This document shows, piece by piece, positions 27,416 through 36,534 of a stretch of DNA of 64,000 bases. Both the position numbers and the translations under genes were made by a program. Below the pieces are notes generated by a model, which was not told the origin of the DNA, made no database searches, and saw only the letters and a program-made list of their open reading frames with translations. This DNA comes from Thermoplasmata archaeon (GTDB taxonomy: Archaea > Thermoplasmatota > Thermoplasmata > Methanomassiliicoccales > Methanomethylophilaceae). Position 1 is the stretch's first letter. Each line of letters begins with the position of its first letter. The stretch is taken from NCBI GenBank assembly GCA_015063245.1, contig SUSV01000008.1:1-64000 (forward strand), read 5' to 3'.

Positions 27416-28384
27416 TCACAGCAGTTTCGCCGCTTCCTCGGCGAAGTAGGTGATGATCATGTCGGCTCCCGCCCTCTTGATTCCGAGGAGGGATTCCATC
27501 ATGACGCGGTCGTGGTCTATCCATCCGTTCTGCGCTGCCGCTTTTATCATGGCATACTCTCCTGAGACCTGATAGGCCGCGAGGGGGAGGTCGAAGGTGT
27601 TGGCGGCATCCCTTATGATGTCAAGGTAGGGTCCTGCGGGCTTGACCATGATCATGTCCGCTCCCTCGGCGATGTCGAACTCGATCTCCCTCATCGCCTC
27701 CTTCCTGTTGCCGCACTGCATCTGGTATCCTGCCCTGTTGCCCTTGCCGGGTGCCGAGTTGGCCACATCCCTGAAGGGTCCGTAGTATGCGCTGTAGAAC
27801 TTGGCGCTGTAGGCCATGATCGGGACGTTCTTGTGTCCCGCATCGTCAAGAGCCATCCTGATCGCTGCGATCTGACCGTCCATCATGCCGCTGGGGGCGA
27901 TGATGTCCGCACCGGCATCCGCTTGGGATACGGCTGTCTTCCCGTACAGCTCGATGGTCTCGTCGTTCATGACGTATCCGCTGTCGTCCAGGACACCGCA
28001 GTGGCCGTGGTCTGTATACTCGCACAGGCAGAGGTCGGAGATGACCAGCATGTCGGAGTTCTCCTTGATCCCCTCGATGGCTTTCTGGACCACTCCGTCC
28101 TTGGCGTATGCGCTGGAGCCGACAGCATCCTTGTGCTCCGGCACCCCGAAGACGAGGACGCTGTTGACGCCGTTGTCCTGGATGTCCGACGCTATCTTGT
28201 CGTATCCCTTGAGCGGGAAGGTCCTCACTCCGGGCATGGATGCCGTGGTCTTCTCCTGCGAGATGGTCTCGTCGAAGAATATGGGCAGTATGAACTGGTC
28301 CGCATTGAGCCTGGTCTCCGCTACGAGGTCCCTCATCCTTTCGTTCTGTCTGAGCCTTCTCAGGCGCACTTCCGGGTACATCAT
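27416..28384 (-). CDS. hemB: Delta-aminolevulinic acid dehydratase (porphobilinogen synthase)
   Basis: MMYPEVRLRRLRQNERMRDLVAETRL; SDLCLCEYTDHGHCGVLD; YQVSGEYAMIKAA. Confidence 0.95.
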   Translation of the reverse strand: MMYPEVRLRRLRQNERMRDLVAETRLNADQFILPIFFDETISQEKTTASMPGVRTFPLKGYDKIASDIQDNGVNSVLVFGVPEHKDAVGSSAYAKDGVVQKAIEGIKENSDMLVISDLCLCEYTDHGHCGVLDDSGYVMNDETIELYGKTAVSQADAGADIIAPSGMMDGQIAAIRMALDDAGHKNVPIMAYSAKFYSAYYGPFRDVANSAPGKGNRAGYQMQCGNRKEAMREIEFDIAEGADMIMVKPAGPYLDIIRDAANTFDLPLAAYQVSGEYAMIKAAAQNGWIDHDRVMMESLLGIKRAGADMIITYFAEEAAKLL

Positions 28385-28386
28385 GT

Positions 28387-29619
28387 TTACCTTACTCCGA
28401 ATAATTCCGCCAACACATTGCACGCGCTCAGGTCGCCCTCGCGGGACGCCCTCCTGAGATTCACGTACAGGTCGGCCGTGATCTTGTTCACTAAAGCCCT
28501 GGACATGTCGTCCAGGAGCGTTTCCACGTCAGTGGAGTTTCTGTGGGAGATGGCTGTCTCCAGCTCCCTGTCCCTGATCTCCGCCAGCTTGATGCTGATG
28601 AGCTTGATGACCTCGTTGGCCGTCTCCTCCCTCTTCTCGGAGTCCAGCTTCTCCAGCTCCTGCGCGATGATCTTCTCGGCGGAGCTGATCTCCTTCCTTC
28701 TCCTCTCAACGTTCTGCTGGGCGATGGTCTCCAGCGAGTCCATGTTCTCGAGGTCCACGTTCTCGACCTCGACGATGTCCTCGTCGACGTTGTGCGGTAT
28801 GGATACATCTATGACAAGCAGCTTCCTGTCGGGGCGCTGCAGCATAGCCTTGTATATGGTGGGCTTGTGGAGGACGGTGTGCGGTGCGCCCGTGGCGACC
28901 AGCACGAGATCGCTGTCTGCGATGGCATCCTGCATCCTGTCCATGCTGACTGCGTTCCCTCCCAGGTCGCGGGCCAGCTCCAACGCGCGGCTGTAGGTAC
29001 GGTTCGAGACGAACACGGTGCCCAGATTCTTTCCTATGAGGTTCTTGGCGATGACCGATGCCATGTCCCCTGCTCCGAGGATGGTGATGGCCTTCCCGTT
29101 CAGGTCGCCGATCTTCGATTCCGCAAGCTCCACTGCCGCGGAACCCACGGATACGGCACCCTTGTTGAGCTCGGTCTCCGACCTCACCCTCTTGCCGACA
29201 ACGATGGCCTTCTCGAAGAGACGGGACAGCATCCCGTTGACGTGCCCCTCCTCCTTGGCCTTGAAATAGCATTCGCGGACCTGGTGCTGGATCTGGTCCT
29301 CACCGACTATGAGCGAATCCAATCCGCAGACCACCCTGAACAGGTGCTTGATGCTCTCCCTGTCCTCCAGTATATATGAAATGTTAGAAGATGGGACCAG
29401 TGCACGGATGAGCCCCTCCATGTAGCTGACGATCATGTGGTTGTCCTGGGTGGCGATGTAGACCTCGAACCTGTTGCATGTGCGCACTATGACGTATTCC
29501 CTGATGGCATCCATGTCGGCGATATACTCGGGAACGTAGGTCTCCATGACCCTGACGACGTTGTTTAGCCCTTCCGTGCCTCCGGCGGAGGAATGCGTTA
29601 TGTGCATACTGACGATCAT
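28387..29619 (-). CDS. hemA: Glutamyl-tRNA reductase
   Basis: RTCNRFEVYIA; FRVVCGLDSLIVGEDQIQHQVRECY; ILGAGDMASVIAKNL. Confidence 0.95.
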   Translation of the reverse strand: MIVSMHITHSSAGGTEGLNNVVRVMETYVPEYIADMDAIREYVIVRTCNRFEVYIATQDNHMIVSYMEGLIRALVPSSNISYILEDRESIKHLFRVVCGLDSLIVGEDQIQHQVRECYFKAKEEGHVNGMLSRLFEKAIVVGKRVRSETELNKGAVSVGSAAVELAESKIGDLNGKAITILGAGDMASVIAKNLIGKNLGTVFVSNRTYSRALELARDLGGNAVSMDRMQDAIADSDLVLVATGAPHTVLHKPTIYKAMLQRPDRKLLVIDVSIPHNVDEDIVEVENVDLENMDSLETIAQQNVERRRKEISSAEKIIAQELEKLDSEKREETANEVIKLISIKLAEIRDRELETAISHRNSTDVETLLDDMSRALVNKITADLYVNLRRASREGDLSACNVLAELFGVR

Positions 29620-30287
29620 TGCAGTCCGCCCTCCCTCATGACCTTCTCGAATGCTTCGTCATCTCTGTTCTCCCTGAGCAGGGCCCATACGTCCTGGTCG
29701 TCCAGGACGTCCGCGAGGAACTTCGCCCTCTCGGGCTGTGTTGGAATCTTCTCTCTGATGACCGGTCTTATCCTCATCAGGAGATCGAGCATCGAATCGT
29801 ACGACGGGTCGAGGAAACCGTCCAGCGCCTTGATCACATAGGGCGGGAAGGCCGGCACGCGTCCCTCCGACGATACCGTGATGGAGTATCCGGGGCGCTT
29901 GAGCACAGATGGGATGAGCACATCCCCTCCGCCGTGGGCGGAGTTGGTCATGATGCCCTTAGAGAGTGACACGTCCCTTATCGAATCGTTCAGCGAGTGG
30001 ACGGATGTAGCTGCGATGACTATGTCCGCTCCCTCCATGTACCGCGAGGCGGAATCCGGATCGATCTCAGCCTCCACGACCTCGTCCGCGATGGAGCGGA
30101 GCTCTGGAAGGATATCCTTCGCAATAACCTTGATATGGAATCCCTCGAAGTGCAGGCATTTCCTGAGCGCTACCTTCCCTCCTCCGAAAACCACTACCTT
30201 GCGGTTCCCCGGAGAAAGATAAATCGGGGACATCAGTACCTTTTTGCCGGTCTTCGGCGAGTCGGATAATCCATCCATCTCGGTCAT
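29616..30287 (-). CDS. Precorrin-2 dehydrogenase / sirohydrochlorin ferrochelatase-type siroheme synthase
   Basis: YLSPGNRKVVVFGGGKVALRKCLHFEGFHIKVIAKDI; ADIVIAATSVHSLNDSI; likely start at ~30236 (MSPIYLSPG). Confidence 0.85.
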   Translation of the reverse strand: MTEMDGLSDSPKTGKKVLMSPIYLSPGNRKVVVFGGGKVALRKCLHFEGFHIKVIAKDILPELRSIADEVVEAEIDPDSASRYMEGADIVIAATSVHSLNDSIRDVSLSKGIMTNSAHGGGDVLIPSVLKRPGYSITVSSEGRVPAFPPYVIKALDGFLDPSYDSMLDLLMRIRPVIREKIPTQPERAKFLADVLDDQDVWALLRENRDDEAFEKVMREGGLQ

Positions 30288-30441
30288 CGAACCTCAAATG
30301 CCGATGAGATATATATTGCATACGGATGGGGGGTATGCTTTTCCCCATCTGGATTGGATGATAGCAGGCTAGACTTTCCCACATTTTCCCGGTCGCTAGA
30401 AGCCGCTTTATGAAGGTCTTCGAATCCATAACGATTTATAT

Positions 30442-30477
30442 TCATAATTTAATGGATATATCCAGTAAATTCTGGTT
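30442..30477. repeat. 36-bp flanking repeat with internal palindrome, 5' copy
   Basis: TCATAATTTAATGGATATATCCAGTAAATTCTGGTT; GGATATATCC palindrome inside AATTTA...TAAATT. Confidence 0.95.
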
Positions 30478-30483
30478 GATACG

Positions 30484-31731
30484 ATGGAGATCAAAAGGGA
30501 CAGATATCTGACACGCCTGAGGAAACTCAGGTTCAAGGGCGGAGTCAAAATTGTCACGGGGCTCAGACGCTCGGGCAAATCCTATCTTCTCTTCAATATC
30601 CTCTACAACGACCTCCTGGATTCGGGGGTATCCGAGGACCATATCATCCGTATCGCTCTGGATTCGTTCGAGAACGCCGATTTGCAGGATGCGACGAACC
30701 TATACAACAAGGTGGTCTCGATGCTGGTTGACGATTCTCAATATTATGTGATGATAGATGAGATACAGCTCGCCGAGGGCTTCGAAAGCGTGGTCAACAG
30801 CCTCATGCGCAGGAAGAACGTGGACCTCTACATCACCGGCAGCAATTCGAAATTCCTCTCAACGGACATCATCACCGAATTCAGGGGGAGAGGAACCCAG
30901 ATCAACGTGCGTCCCTTGTCTTTCTCCGAGTTCATCGATGCTGTGGACATGGATGAGCGCAAGGCCTGGGAGTCCTATCTCACCTACGGCGGTCTCCCCG
31001 ATACAGTTTTCCTGGATGACGAGGAGAAGGTCAACTACCTGACCGGCCTGATAGATGTGGTGTATCTGAGGGACATAGTCGAGAGGAACAAGGTGAAGCG
31101 CCAGGATATACTGGTCTCCGTCTATGATGTGCTGTCCTCCGCCGTGGGCTCGCTCACAAATCCAAACAGGATCACCAATGTCATGAAGGGGAGGGGCATC
31201 GAGGTGGACGGGGGCACCATCAAGGAATACATGGGATACTATGAGGATGCGTTCCTGTTCGAGGAGTCCAAACGGTTCGACCTGAAAGGCAACGCATATA
31301 TCGACACCCCGTCGAAGTACTATTCGGTCGACCTCGGGCTCAGGAACGCGAAGCTTGGATTCAGGCAGACCGAATACACGCATTTGATGGAGAACGCGAT
31401 TTACAACGAGCTCAGATACAGGGGATTCTCCGTCGATGTCGGGGCCATAGGCATCAGGGAATATGTGAACGGGAAGAGGGAGTCCAAGCAGCTGGAGATT
31501 GATTTCATCGCCAACAAGGGCGATGTCAGATACTACATCCAATCCGCCTACAGCATATACGGTGAAGGGAAGGAGGAGCAGGAGCTGAGGCCGTTCCTCA
31601 AGCTCAACGACAGCTTCAGGAAGATCATCCTCGTGGGGGAGGATGCGATACGCCACTACAACGAGAAGGGGATCCTGATCATGAACGTCATTGATTTCAT
31701 GAAGGACCCGGACAGCCTCCTCGATATGTAA
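30484..31731 (+). CDS. AAA_14/DUF4143-type ATPase
   Basis: IVTGLRRSGKSYLLFNILY, YVMIDEIQLAEGFESVV, LYITGSNSKFLS, KYYSVDLGLRNAKLG, LEIDFIANKGDVRYYIQSAYS. Confidence 0.93.
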   Translation: MEIKRDRYLTRLRKLRFKGGVKIVTGLRRSGKSYLLFNILYNDLLDSGVSEDHIIRIALDSFENADLQDATNLYNKVVSMLVDDSQYYVMIDEIQLAEGFESVVNSLMRRKNVDLYITGSNSKFLSTDIITEFRGRGTQINVRPLSFSEFIDAVDMDERKAWESYLTYGGLPDTVFLDDEEKVNYLTGLIDVVYLRDIVERNKVKRQDILVSVYDVLSSAVGSLTNPNRITNVMKGRGIEVDGGTIKEYMGYYEDAFLFEESKRFDLKGNAYIDTPSKYYSVDLGLRNAKLGFRQTEYTHLMENAIYNELRYRGFSVDVGAIGIREYVNGKRESKQLEIDFIANKGDVRYYIQSAYSIYGEGKEEQELRPFLKLNDSFRKIILVGEDAIRHYNEKGILIMNVIDFMKDPDSLLDM

Positions 31732-31767
31732 TCATAATTTAATGGATATATCCACTAAATTCTGGTT
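31732..31767. repeat. 36-bp flanking repeat, 3' copy
   Basis: TCATAATTTAATGGATATATCCACTAAATTCTGGTT; 35/36 identical to 30442-30477; begins at the base after the ATPase stop codon. Confidence 0.95.
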
Positions 31768-31854
31768 AGCTATACGGAACATCCATCGGTCCTGGCCCTC
31801 TGAACATCCGAGAGAACCACTTATAAACAACCTCCAGAATACACAACCGATTAG

Positions 31855-33285
31855 ATGTCTTTGATGATCCATAACACACTGAGCAACTCCAAAGAGGAGT
31901 TCAAGACCATCGAACCGGGAAAAGTCAAGATGTACGTTTGCGGGGTCACCGTCTACGACGACATCCACATGGGGCACGCCAGATGCATGATCGTGTTCGA
32001 CACCGTGGTCCGCTATCTCAGGTATCTCGGCTATCAGGTCACCCACGTCACCAACTTCACAGACGTGGACGACAAGATCATCAACAAGGCCAACGCCGAG
32101 GGCATCGACCCCCTCGAGCTCTCGAGGAGGTACATCGACAGGTACTTCGAGGACGCATCCAAGCTGGGCATCAACAAGGCGGACATATACCCCAAAGCGA
32201 GCGAGTGCATCCCCGACATCATCAGCATGGTCCAGAAGATCATCGACAACGGCTTCGGATACGTGACGAGCGACGGAAGCGTCTACTTCTCCATCGACAA
32301 GGTCCAGAACTATGGAAGGCTCGTCAAGTCCAAGCTCGAGGACATGTCCTCGTCAGGACGCGTCCAGATGGACGACGAGAAGAGGAACCCCATGGACTTC
32401 GCGGTCTGGAAGGCGGCGAAGCCCGGAGAGTGCTCCTGGGACTCCCCCTGGGGAAAGGGAAGGCCCGGATGGCATATCGAGTGCTCAGCTATGATCGACA
32501 AGTATCTCGGAGACCAGATCGACATCCACGGAGGAGGGAACGACCTGATCTTCCCCCACCATGAGAATGAGATCCTCCAGACAGAGGCGGTCACAGGCAG
32601 GCCCCTGTCCAACTACTGGATGCACAACGGTATGCTCCAGGTCAAGGGGCACGGCATGTCCAAGGAGGAGAAGATGTCCAAATCCCTGGGCAACTTCTTC
32701 ACCGTCAAGGACGTCGCGGCCAAGTTCGACCCCCAGACAATCAGGTTCTACTTCCTGAACACACACTACATGAGCCCGCTCCTGTACGGGGAGGACATGC
32801 TCGAGGAAGCCAAGGCCGCGGATTCCAGGATCATCAACAGCTACAAGGACCTCAAGTCCTACATCAAGACCGCCCCTGAGGGAGATGCGGAGTCAGACGA
32901 CTGCTGCGACCTCATCGAGCAGTACAGGCAGGGCTTCAGGGATGCGATGGACGACGATTTCAACACCCGCCAGGCAATCGAGGTCATCTTCCAGATGGTC
33001 AGAGCCACCAACAAGGCCATGAACGAGAAGACACTGAGCAAGAAGGCCGCACAGAGGCATCTTGACCTCATGGACGAGTTCAACGGCATCCTCAACATCA
33101 TCCCCGCCGACGACGGCGCCGACGACGGCACCCTTGATGATGTCATGCAGATCCTCATCGACCTCCGCGCAGAGCTGAGGAAGAACAAGATGTACGACCT
33201 CGCAGACATGATCCGCGACAGGCTCAAGGCTGCCGGAATCGTTATGGAGGATTCCAAGGACGGGGCCAAATGGAAGAAGATCTGA
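31855..33285 (+). CDS. cysS: Cysteinyl-tRNA synthetase
   Basis: MYVCGVTVYDDIHMGHARCMIVFDTVVRYL (HIGH-type), HHENEILQTEA, KEEKMSKSLGNFFTV (KMSKS). Confidence 0.97.
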   Translation: MSLMIHNTLSNSKEEFKTIEPGKVKMYVCGVTVYDDIHMGHARCMIVFDTVVRYLRYLGYQVTHVTNFTDVDDKIINKANAEGIDPLELSRRYIDRYFEDASKLGINKADIYPKASECIPDIISMVQKIIDNGFGYVTSDGSVYFSIDKVQNYGRLVKSKLEDMSSSGRVQMDDEKRNPMDFAVWKAAKPGECSWDSPWGKGRPGWHIECSAMIDKYLGDQIDIHGGGNDLIFPHHENEILQTEAVTGRPLSNYWMHNGMLQVKGHGMSKEEKMSKSLGNFFTVKDVAAKFDPQTIRFYFLNTHYMSPLLYGEDMLEEAKAADSRIINSYKDLKSYIKTAPEGDAESDDCCDLIEQYRQGFRDAMDDDFNTRQAIEVIFQMVRATNKAMNEKTLSKKAAQRHLDLMDEFNGILNIIPADDGADDGTLDDVMQILIDLRAELRKNKMYDLADMIRDRLKAAGIVMEDSKDGAKWKKI

Positions 33286-34211
33286 GGGTCAAGACCCAAT
33301 TCATGCTCTCAGGCGCCACCCTCAAGGTGCCCGAGGGCTTCTCACATCCCTTCGCCGATGCGAAGGCTGACGGCACAGGCTCGATCATCGTATCCTTCGG
33401 GGATTCGAGGATGAGGTTCAGATACGCTCCGGACAAAGGGGAGTACGACCTCGTCCGCGAAGGTGATTCATATTCGATTATTCACAAAGGCATGCCGATC
33501 CTGCAGGATGTCAAGTTCGTGCAGGCCTTCTGCCACTCGCCGTACCAGGCGAATGTCAGCCTGGCCAAGTTCGATTCGATCGATGACATGATGGAATACC
33601 TCGACAGGATAGTCTCCACCGGAACGGTCGGAGGCATACCGATCAGCGGCAGCGACGACATGCCCGCGGAGCGCTTCATCGAGGCGATAAAGGCGATCCA
33701 TTCAAAATATCCAGACATCCCGATCGGGCTCACATACAGAGTATGTCCCAAGGATGAGATGGTCAGGTTCAGGGAAGCAGGCTTATCGGAATTCAAGCTG
33801 TCGGTAGGGTCGACTTCTCCAAGGATATTCGCAGCCCTCCAGCCGGATCAGGACCTCGATACGGTGATGGGATGCCTGAAGGATGCAGTGGACGTATTCG
33901 GAAAGGGAAAGGTCCAGACAGGCCTCTTCCTCGGTCTGGGAGAATCAGACGAGGAAGCGGTAAAGACATTCGAGGATGTCAGCAGGATTGGCGTCCTCGC
34001 CGATATCAAACTGAAGAAGTTCAGTCCCAAGAGCAGGGAGGAGTTCGAATTCAAACTGGGAAAAATCGAGCCTATCTCTCAAGATAGGTTGATACATCTG
34101 GCTCATGCGCTCAAGGACATTCAGAACAGTTTCAATCTTGATACCAATTCGGCATCCACGATATGCTTGTCATGCAGGTGCTGCAACATAGTCCCGTTCA
34201 AGGATTTCTGA
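33270..34211 (+). CDS. Radical-SAM-like barrel protein lacking the canonical CX3CX2C motif
   Basis: VKTGLFLGLGESDEEAVKTFEDVSRIGVLADIKLKKFSP-like barrel elements; QAFCHSPYQANVSL at the expected cluster position; C-terminal CLSCRCC. Confidence 0.5.
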   Translation: MEEDLRVKTQFMLSGATLKVPEGFSHPFADAKADGTGSIIVSFGDSRMRFRYAPDKGEYDLVREGDSYSIIHKGMPILQDVKFVQAFCHSPYQANVSLAKFDSIDDMMEYLDRIVSTGTVGGIPISGSDDMPAERFIEAIKAIHSKYPDIPIGLTYRVCPKDEMVRFREAGLSEFKLSVGSTSPRIFAALQPDQDLDTVMGCLKDAVDVFGKGKVQTGLFLGLGESDEEAVKTFEDVSRIGVLADIKLKKFSPKSREEFEFKLGKIEPISQDRLIHLAHALKDIQNSFNLDTNSASTICLSCRCCNIVPFKDF

Positions 34212-35127
34212 GCTGGGCCATCTTATTCTGCGCATCAGCGAGCAGGTCGCAGGATTTGCATTTCTTGCCGACTGTTGGCTCCCCGCATTTGCAGAAGTGG
34301 AGATTTGATGTTGTATACTCTTTATAGAGCATCGGACGCAGGGTGTCATATGACGAGACGATGCTGTGCCTCGATCCCGGGGAACGGTCCTCCAGCTGAT
34401 CTACGATATCCCTGTATTGGTTGCGAAGAGCCTCCTGCCAGTAGGGGCACTCCCCGTCCCAGAACTCGATATTATTGACTATCGCGTAGAGGAGGCTCTC
34501 CTTCTCGGGGATCAGCCTCAGCGGAAGGAACCTGGGGATCAGCCCTGGCTGGACCCTCTCATGGGGTCCCATCCTGGCAAGTCTCTCGACATCCCCTCTG
34601 ACGAAGTTCATCATGATGGACTGCGCCATGTCGTCAAGGTTATGGCCGGTGGCGAGGAACTTCGCACCGACCTTCCTGGCCTCGTCGTTCATGAGCCTCC
34701 TGCGGAACACGCCGCAGTATGTGCAGGGGCTGCTGTCCCTGGACAGCGGGGCGATGGCATCCATCGTGACGCCCAATTCTGTGAAGGATCTCAGATGGAA
34801 CTGGATATCATTCTTCTCGCAGAACCTCCTGACGATATCGACGCTGGGAGGCCTGTATCCATCGATACCTTCGTCGATAGTGATCGCATGCACTCCGATC
34901 CTGTTCCTAGGTCCGAACACATCGGATATGAGCTTGAGGGCGACCATGCTGTCCTTTCCGCCAGATACGGCGACCGCTATCTGGTCGCCCGGATAGACCT
35001 TGATCTGCTTCCTGATCTCCCTCTTGACCCTCTTCTCCACGAATCTGGAGTAATCCTCGGCGCAGAGATGCATCCCGTTGTATCTGATGAAGGTGATTGC
35101 ATCCTTGCCGCACTGGTCACACTTCAT
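34198..35127 (-). CDS. NcsA/TtuA-family tRNA 2-thiolation protein
   Basis: MKCDQCGKDAITFIRYNGMHLC Zn-ribbon; VAVSGGKDSMVALKLI PP-loop; PCTYCGVFRRR; C-terminal CKCGEPTVGKKCKSC. Confidence 0.85.
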   Translation of the reverse strand: MKCDQCGKDAITFIRYNGMHLCAEDYSRFVEKRVKREIRKQIKVYPGDQIAVAVSGGKDSMVALKLISDVFGPRNRIGVHAITIDEGIDGYRPPSVDIVRRFCEKNDIQFHLRSFTELGVTMDAIAPLSRDSSPCTYCGVFRRRLMNDEARKVGAKFLATGHNLDDMAQSIMMNFVRGDVERLARMGPHERVQPGLIPRFLPLRLIPEKESLLYAIVNNIEFWDGECPYWQEALRNQYRDIVDQLEDRSPGSRHSIVSSYDTLRPMLYKEYTTSNLHFCKCGEPTVGKKCKSCDLLADAQNKMAQLRNP

Positions 35128-36307
35128 CGAAAACACCCTCTTCCCTGATGTCATCCTCAAGGAGCGTCTCGATCTTCGAGGCGAGGACCTTCGACGGAAT
35201 GTCGGGCAGCGACAGCTTGGTGGTCCTCCCGTTCTTCCCGTCGGTCAGGACCTTGGTCTTCACGAACCCGGTCCGCTCCAGGTCCTGTATGTACTTCCAG
35301 AACTGGGTGTGCTTCCTTGCTGGCACGTTGTACTCCTCGCACACGACCGCATACGTCCTCTCTGCCGACGATATGGGGATGACAGCGTACTGCTTCATCG
35401 CACGTGCGACGGAAAGGAGGGCGATCTTCCTGTTGATGTCCAGCGACATCAGCTTGGATTCGGATACCGTGCTGTAGATGGACGCCTTCGCAGCGCGCAC
35501 ATCCTCCACGTTCACCTCTCCCGCTGTGCCCTTCTCGGCTATCATGGATGATTTCTCGAGGAGCTCTATGGCCATCCTCGCATCCCCGAACTCGTTGGAG
35601 ATGTCCGCAATCTGGTCTATCGCATCGTCCGTTATCCTGCCAGGGAAGAGCGCCATTTCCGCCCTCTCCTTGACAATGGCCTTCAGCTCCTCCTCGGAGT
35701 ACCTGTTGAACTTGACGGTGATGGCCCTCTTGAATGTGGATATCGAGGCCTCGTCCATCAGCTGGTAGATGGATTCCTGGGAGATCAGTATCAGGGAGAT
35801 GGGAGCGGGCTTGTTCACGTCGTCCGACATCCTGGTGATCTGATAGATGATATCGACCGTGCTCTTCTTGAGCAGCACGTCCACCTCGTCGAGGATGACG
35901 ACCAGAGCAATCTTGTTCTTGGTGAGATGGTTCTTGAGGACGCGCGCCATCTCCTCCGTGGAGAATCCCCTCTCCGGATATCCCGCATCGAAGTGATGGA
36001 TCAGATTCACCAGAACGGCGTTCTCGGAGTTGTCGATCCTGCAGTTCACATAGATGTTCTCGATCCTCTTGCCGTTCTTGGCGCAGTGCTCCTTCATATC
36101 CGAGCAGAAGCGCTTGGCGGTGACCGTCTTACCGGTTCCCACGGAACCTGTGAGGAATGCGTTGCACGCCCTGTTGGATTCTACGAGAGGCCAGAAGAGT
36201 GTCTCCATCTGATTCATCTGTTCCTCCCTGTTCACCAGGTTCTTGGGAACGTACCCGTAATCGAAAACGGACGGGTCCTTGATGATGCTGGAGCCTCTCT
36301 CGAACAT
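35117..36307 (-). CDS. Orc1/Cdc6-type initiator ATPase
   Basis: FLTGSVGTGKTVTAKRFCSDM, LVVILDEVDVLLKK, LILISQES...; C-terminal winged-helix region ARKHTQFWKYIQDLERTGFV. Confidence 0.9.
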   Translation of the reverse strand: MFERGSSIIKDPSVFDYGYVPKNLVNREEQMNQMETLFWPLVESNRACNAFLTGSVGTGKTVTAKRFCSDMKEHCAKNGKRIENIYVNCRIDNSENAVLVNLIHHFDAGYPERGFSTEEMARVLKNHLTKNKIALVVILDEVDVLLKKSTVDIIYQITRMSDDVNKPAPISLILISQESIYQLMDEASISTFKRAITVKFNRYSEEELKAIVKERAEMALFPGRITDDAIDQIADISNEFGDARMAIELLEKSSMIAEKGTAGEVNVEDVRAAKASIYSTVSESKLMSLDINRKIALLSVARAMKQYAVIPISSAERTYAVVCEEYNVPARKHTQFWKYIQDLERTGFVKTKVLTDGKNGRTTKLSLPDIPSKVLASKIETLLEDDIREEGVFDEV

Positions 36308-36496
36308 TGTCAATCCTCTTCGTGGTCTGTTTTTTCGGTAGGAATCCACGCTTTGCGTGTTCGGGATGGCGAAGGAACGATATAATCTATGGTCTCGGGA
36401 AGTGGCAGCTGGGCCTCGGATCGTGCATCATCATCTCGATATCGATAAGATCGTTATCTCATATCCTGTGATGCTCCGCATATTGCGTCCTTAAAG

Positions 36497-36534
36497 CGAT
36501 AAAACTTCACAAAACTGAAAGTTTTATCGCGTTA
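36497..36534. repeat. Dyad repeat at the 3' end of the ATPase 36532-37758, overlapping its stop codon
   Basis: CGATAAAACTTCACAAAACTGAAAGTTTTATCGCGTTA; arms CGATAAAACTT/AAGTTTTATCG perfect. Confidence 0.85.

Noticed and set aside
30361-30420. Possible degenerate copy of the GCGGACCCGCCGGGAA repeat (TTTTCCCGGTCGCTAGAAGCCGC)
   Set aside because: Similarity limited to short stretches; could be chance.
36308-36531. Replication origin next to cdc6
   Set aside because: Plausible by gene context but I could not identify origin-recognition-box repeats by eye; needs GC-skew and ORB motif search.
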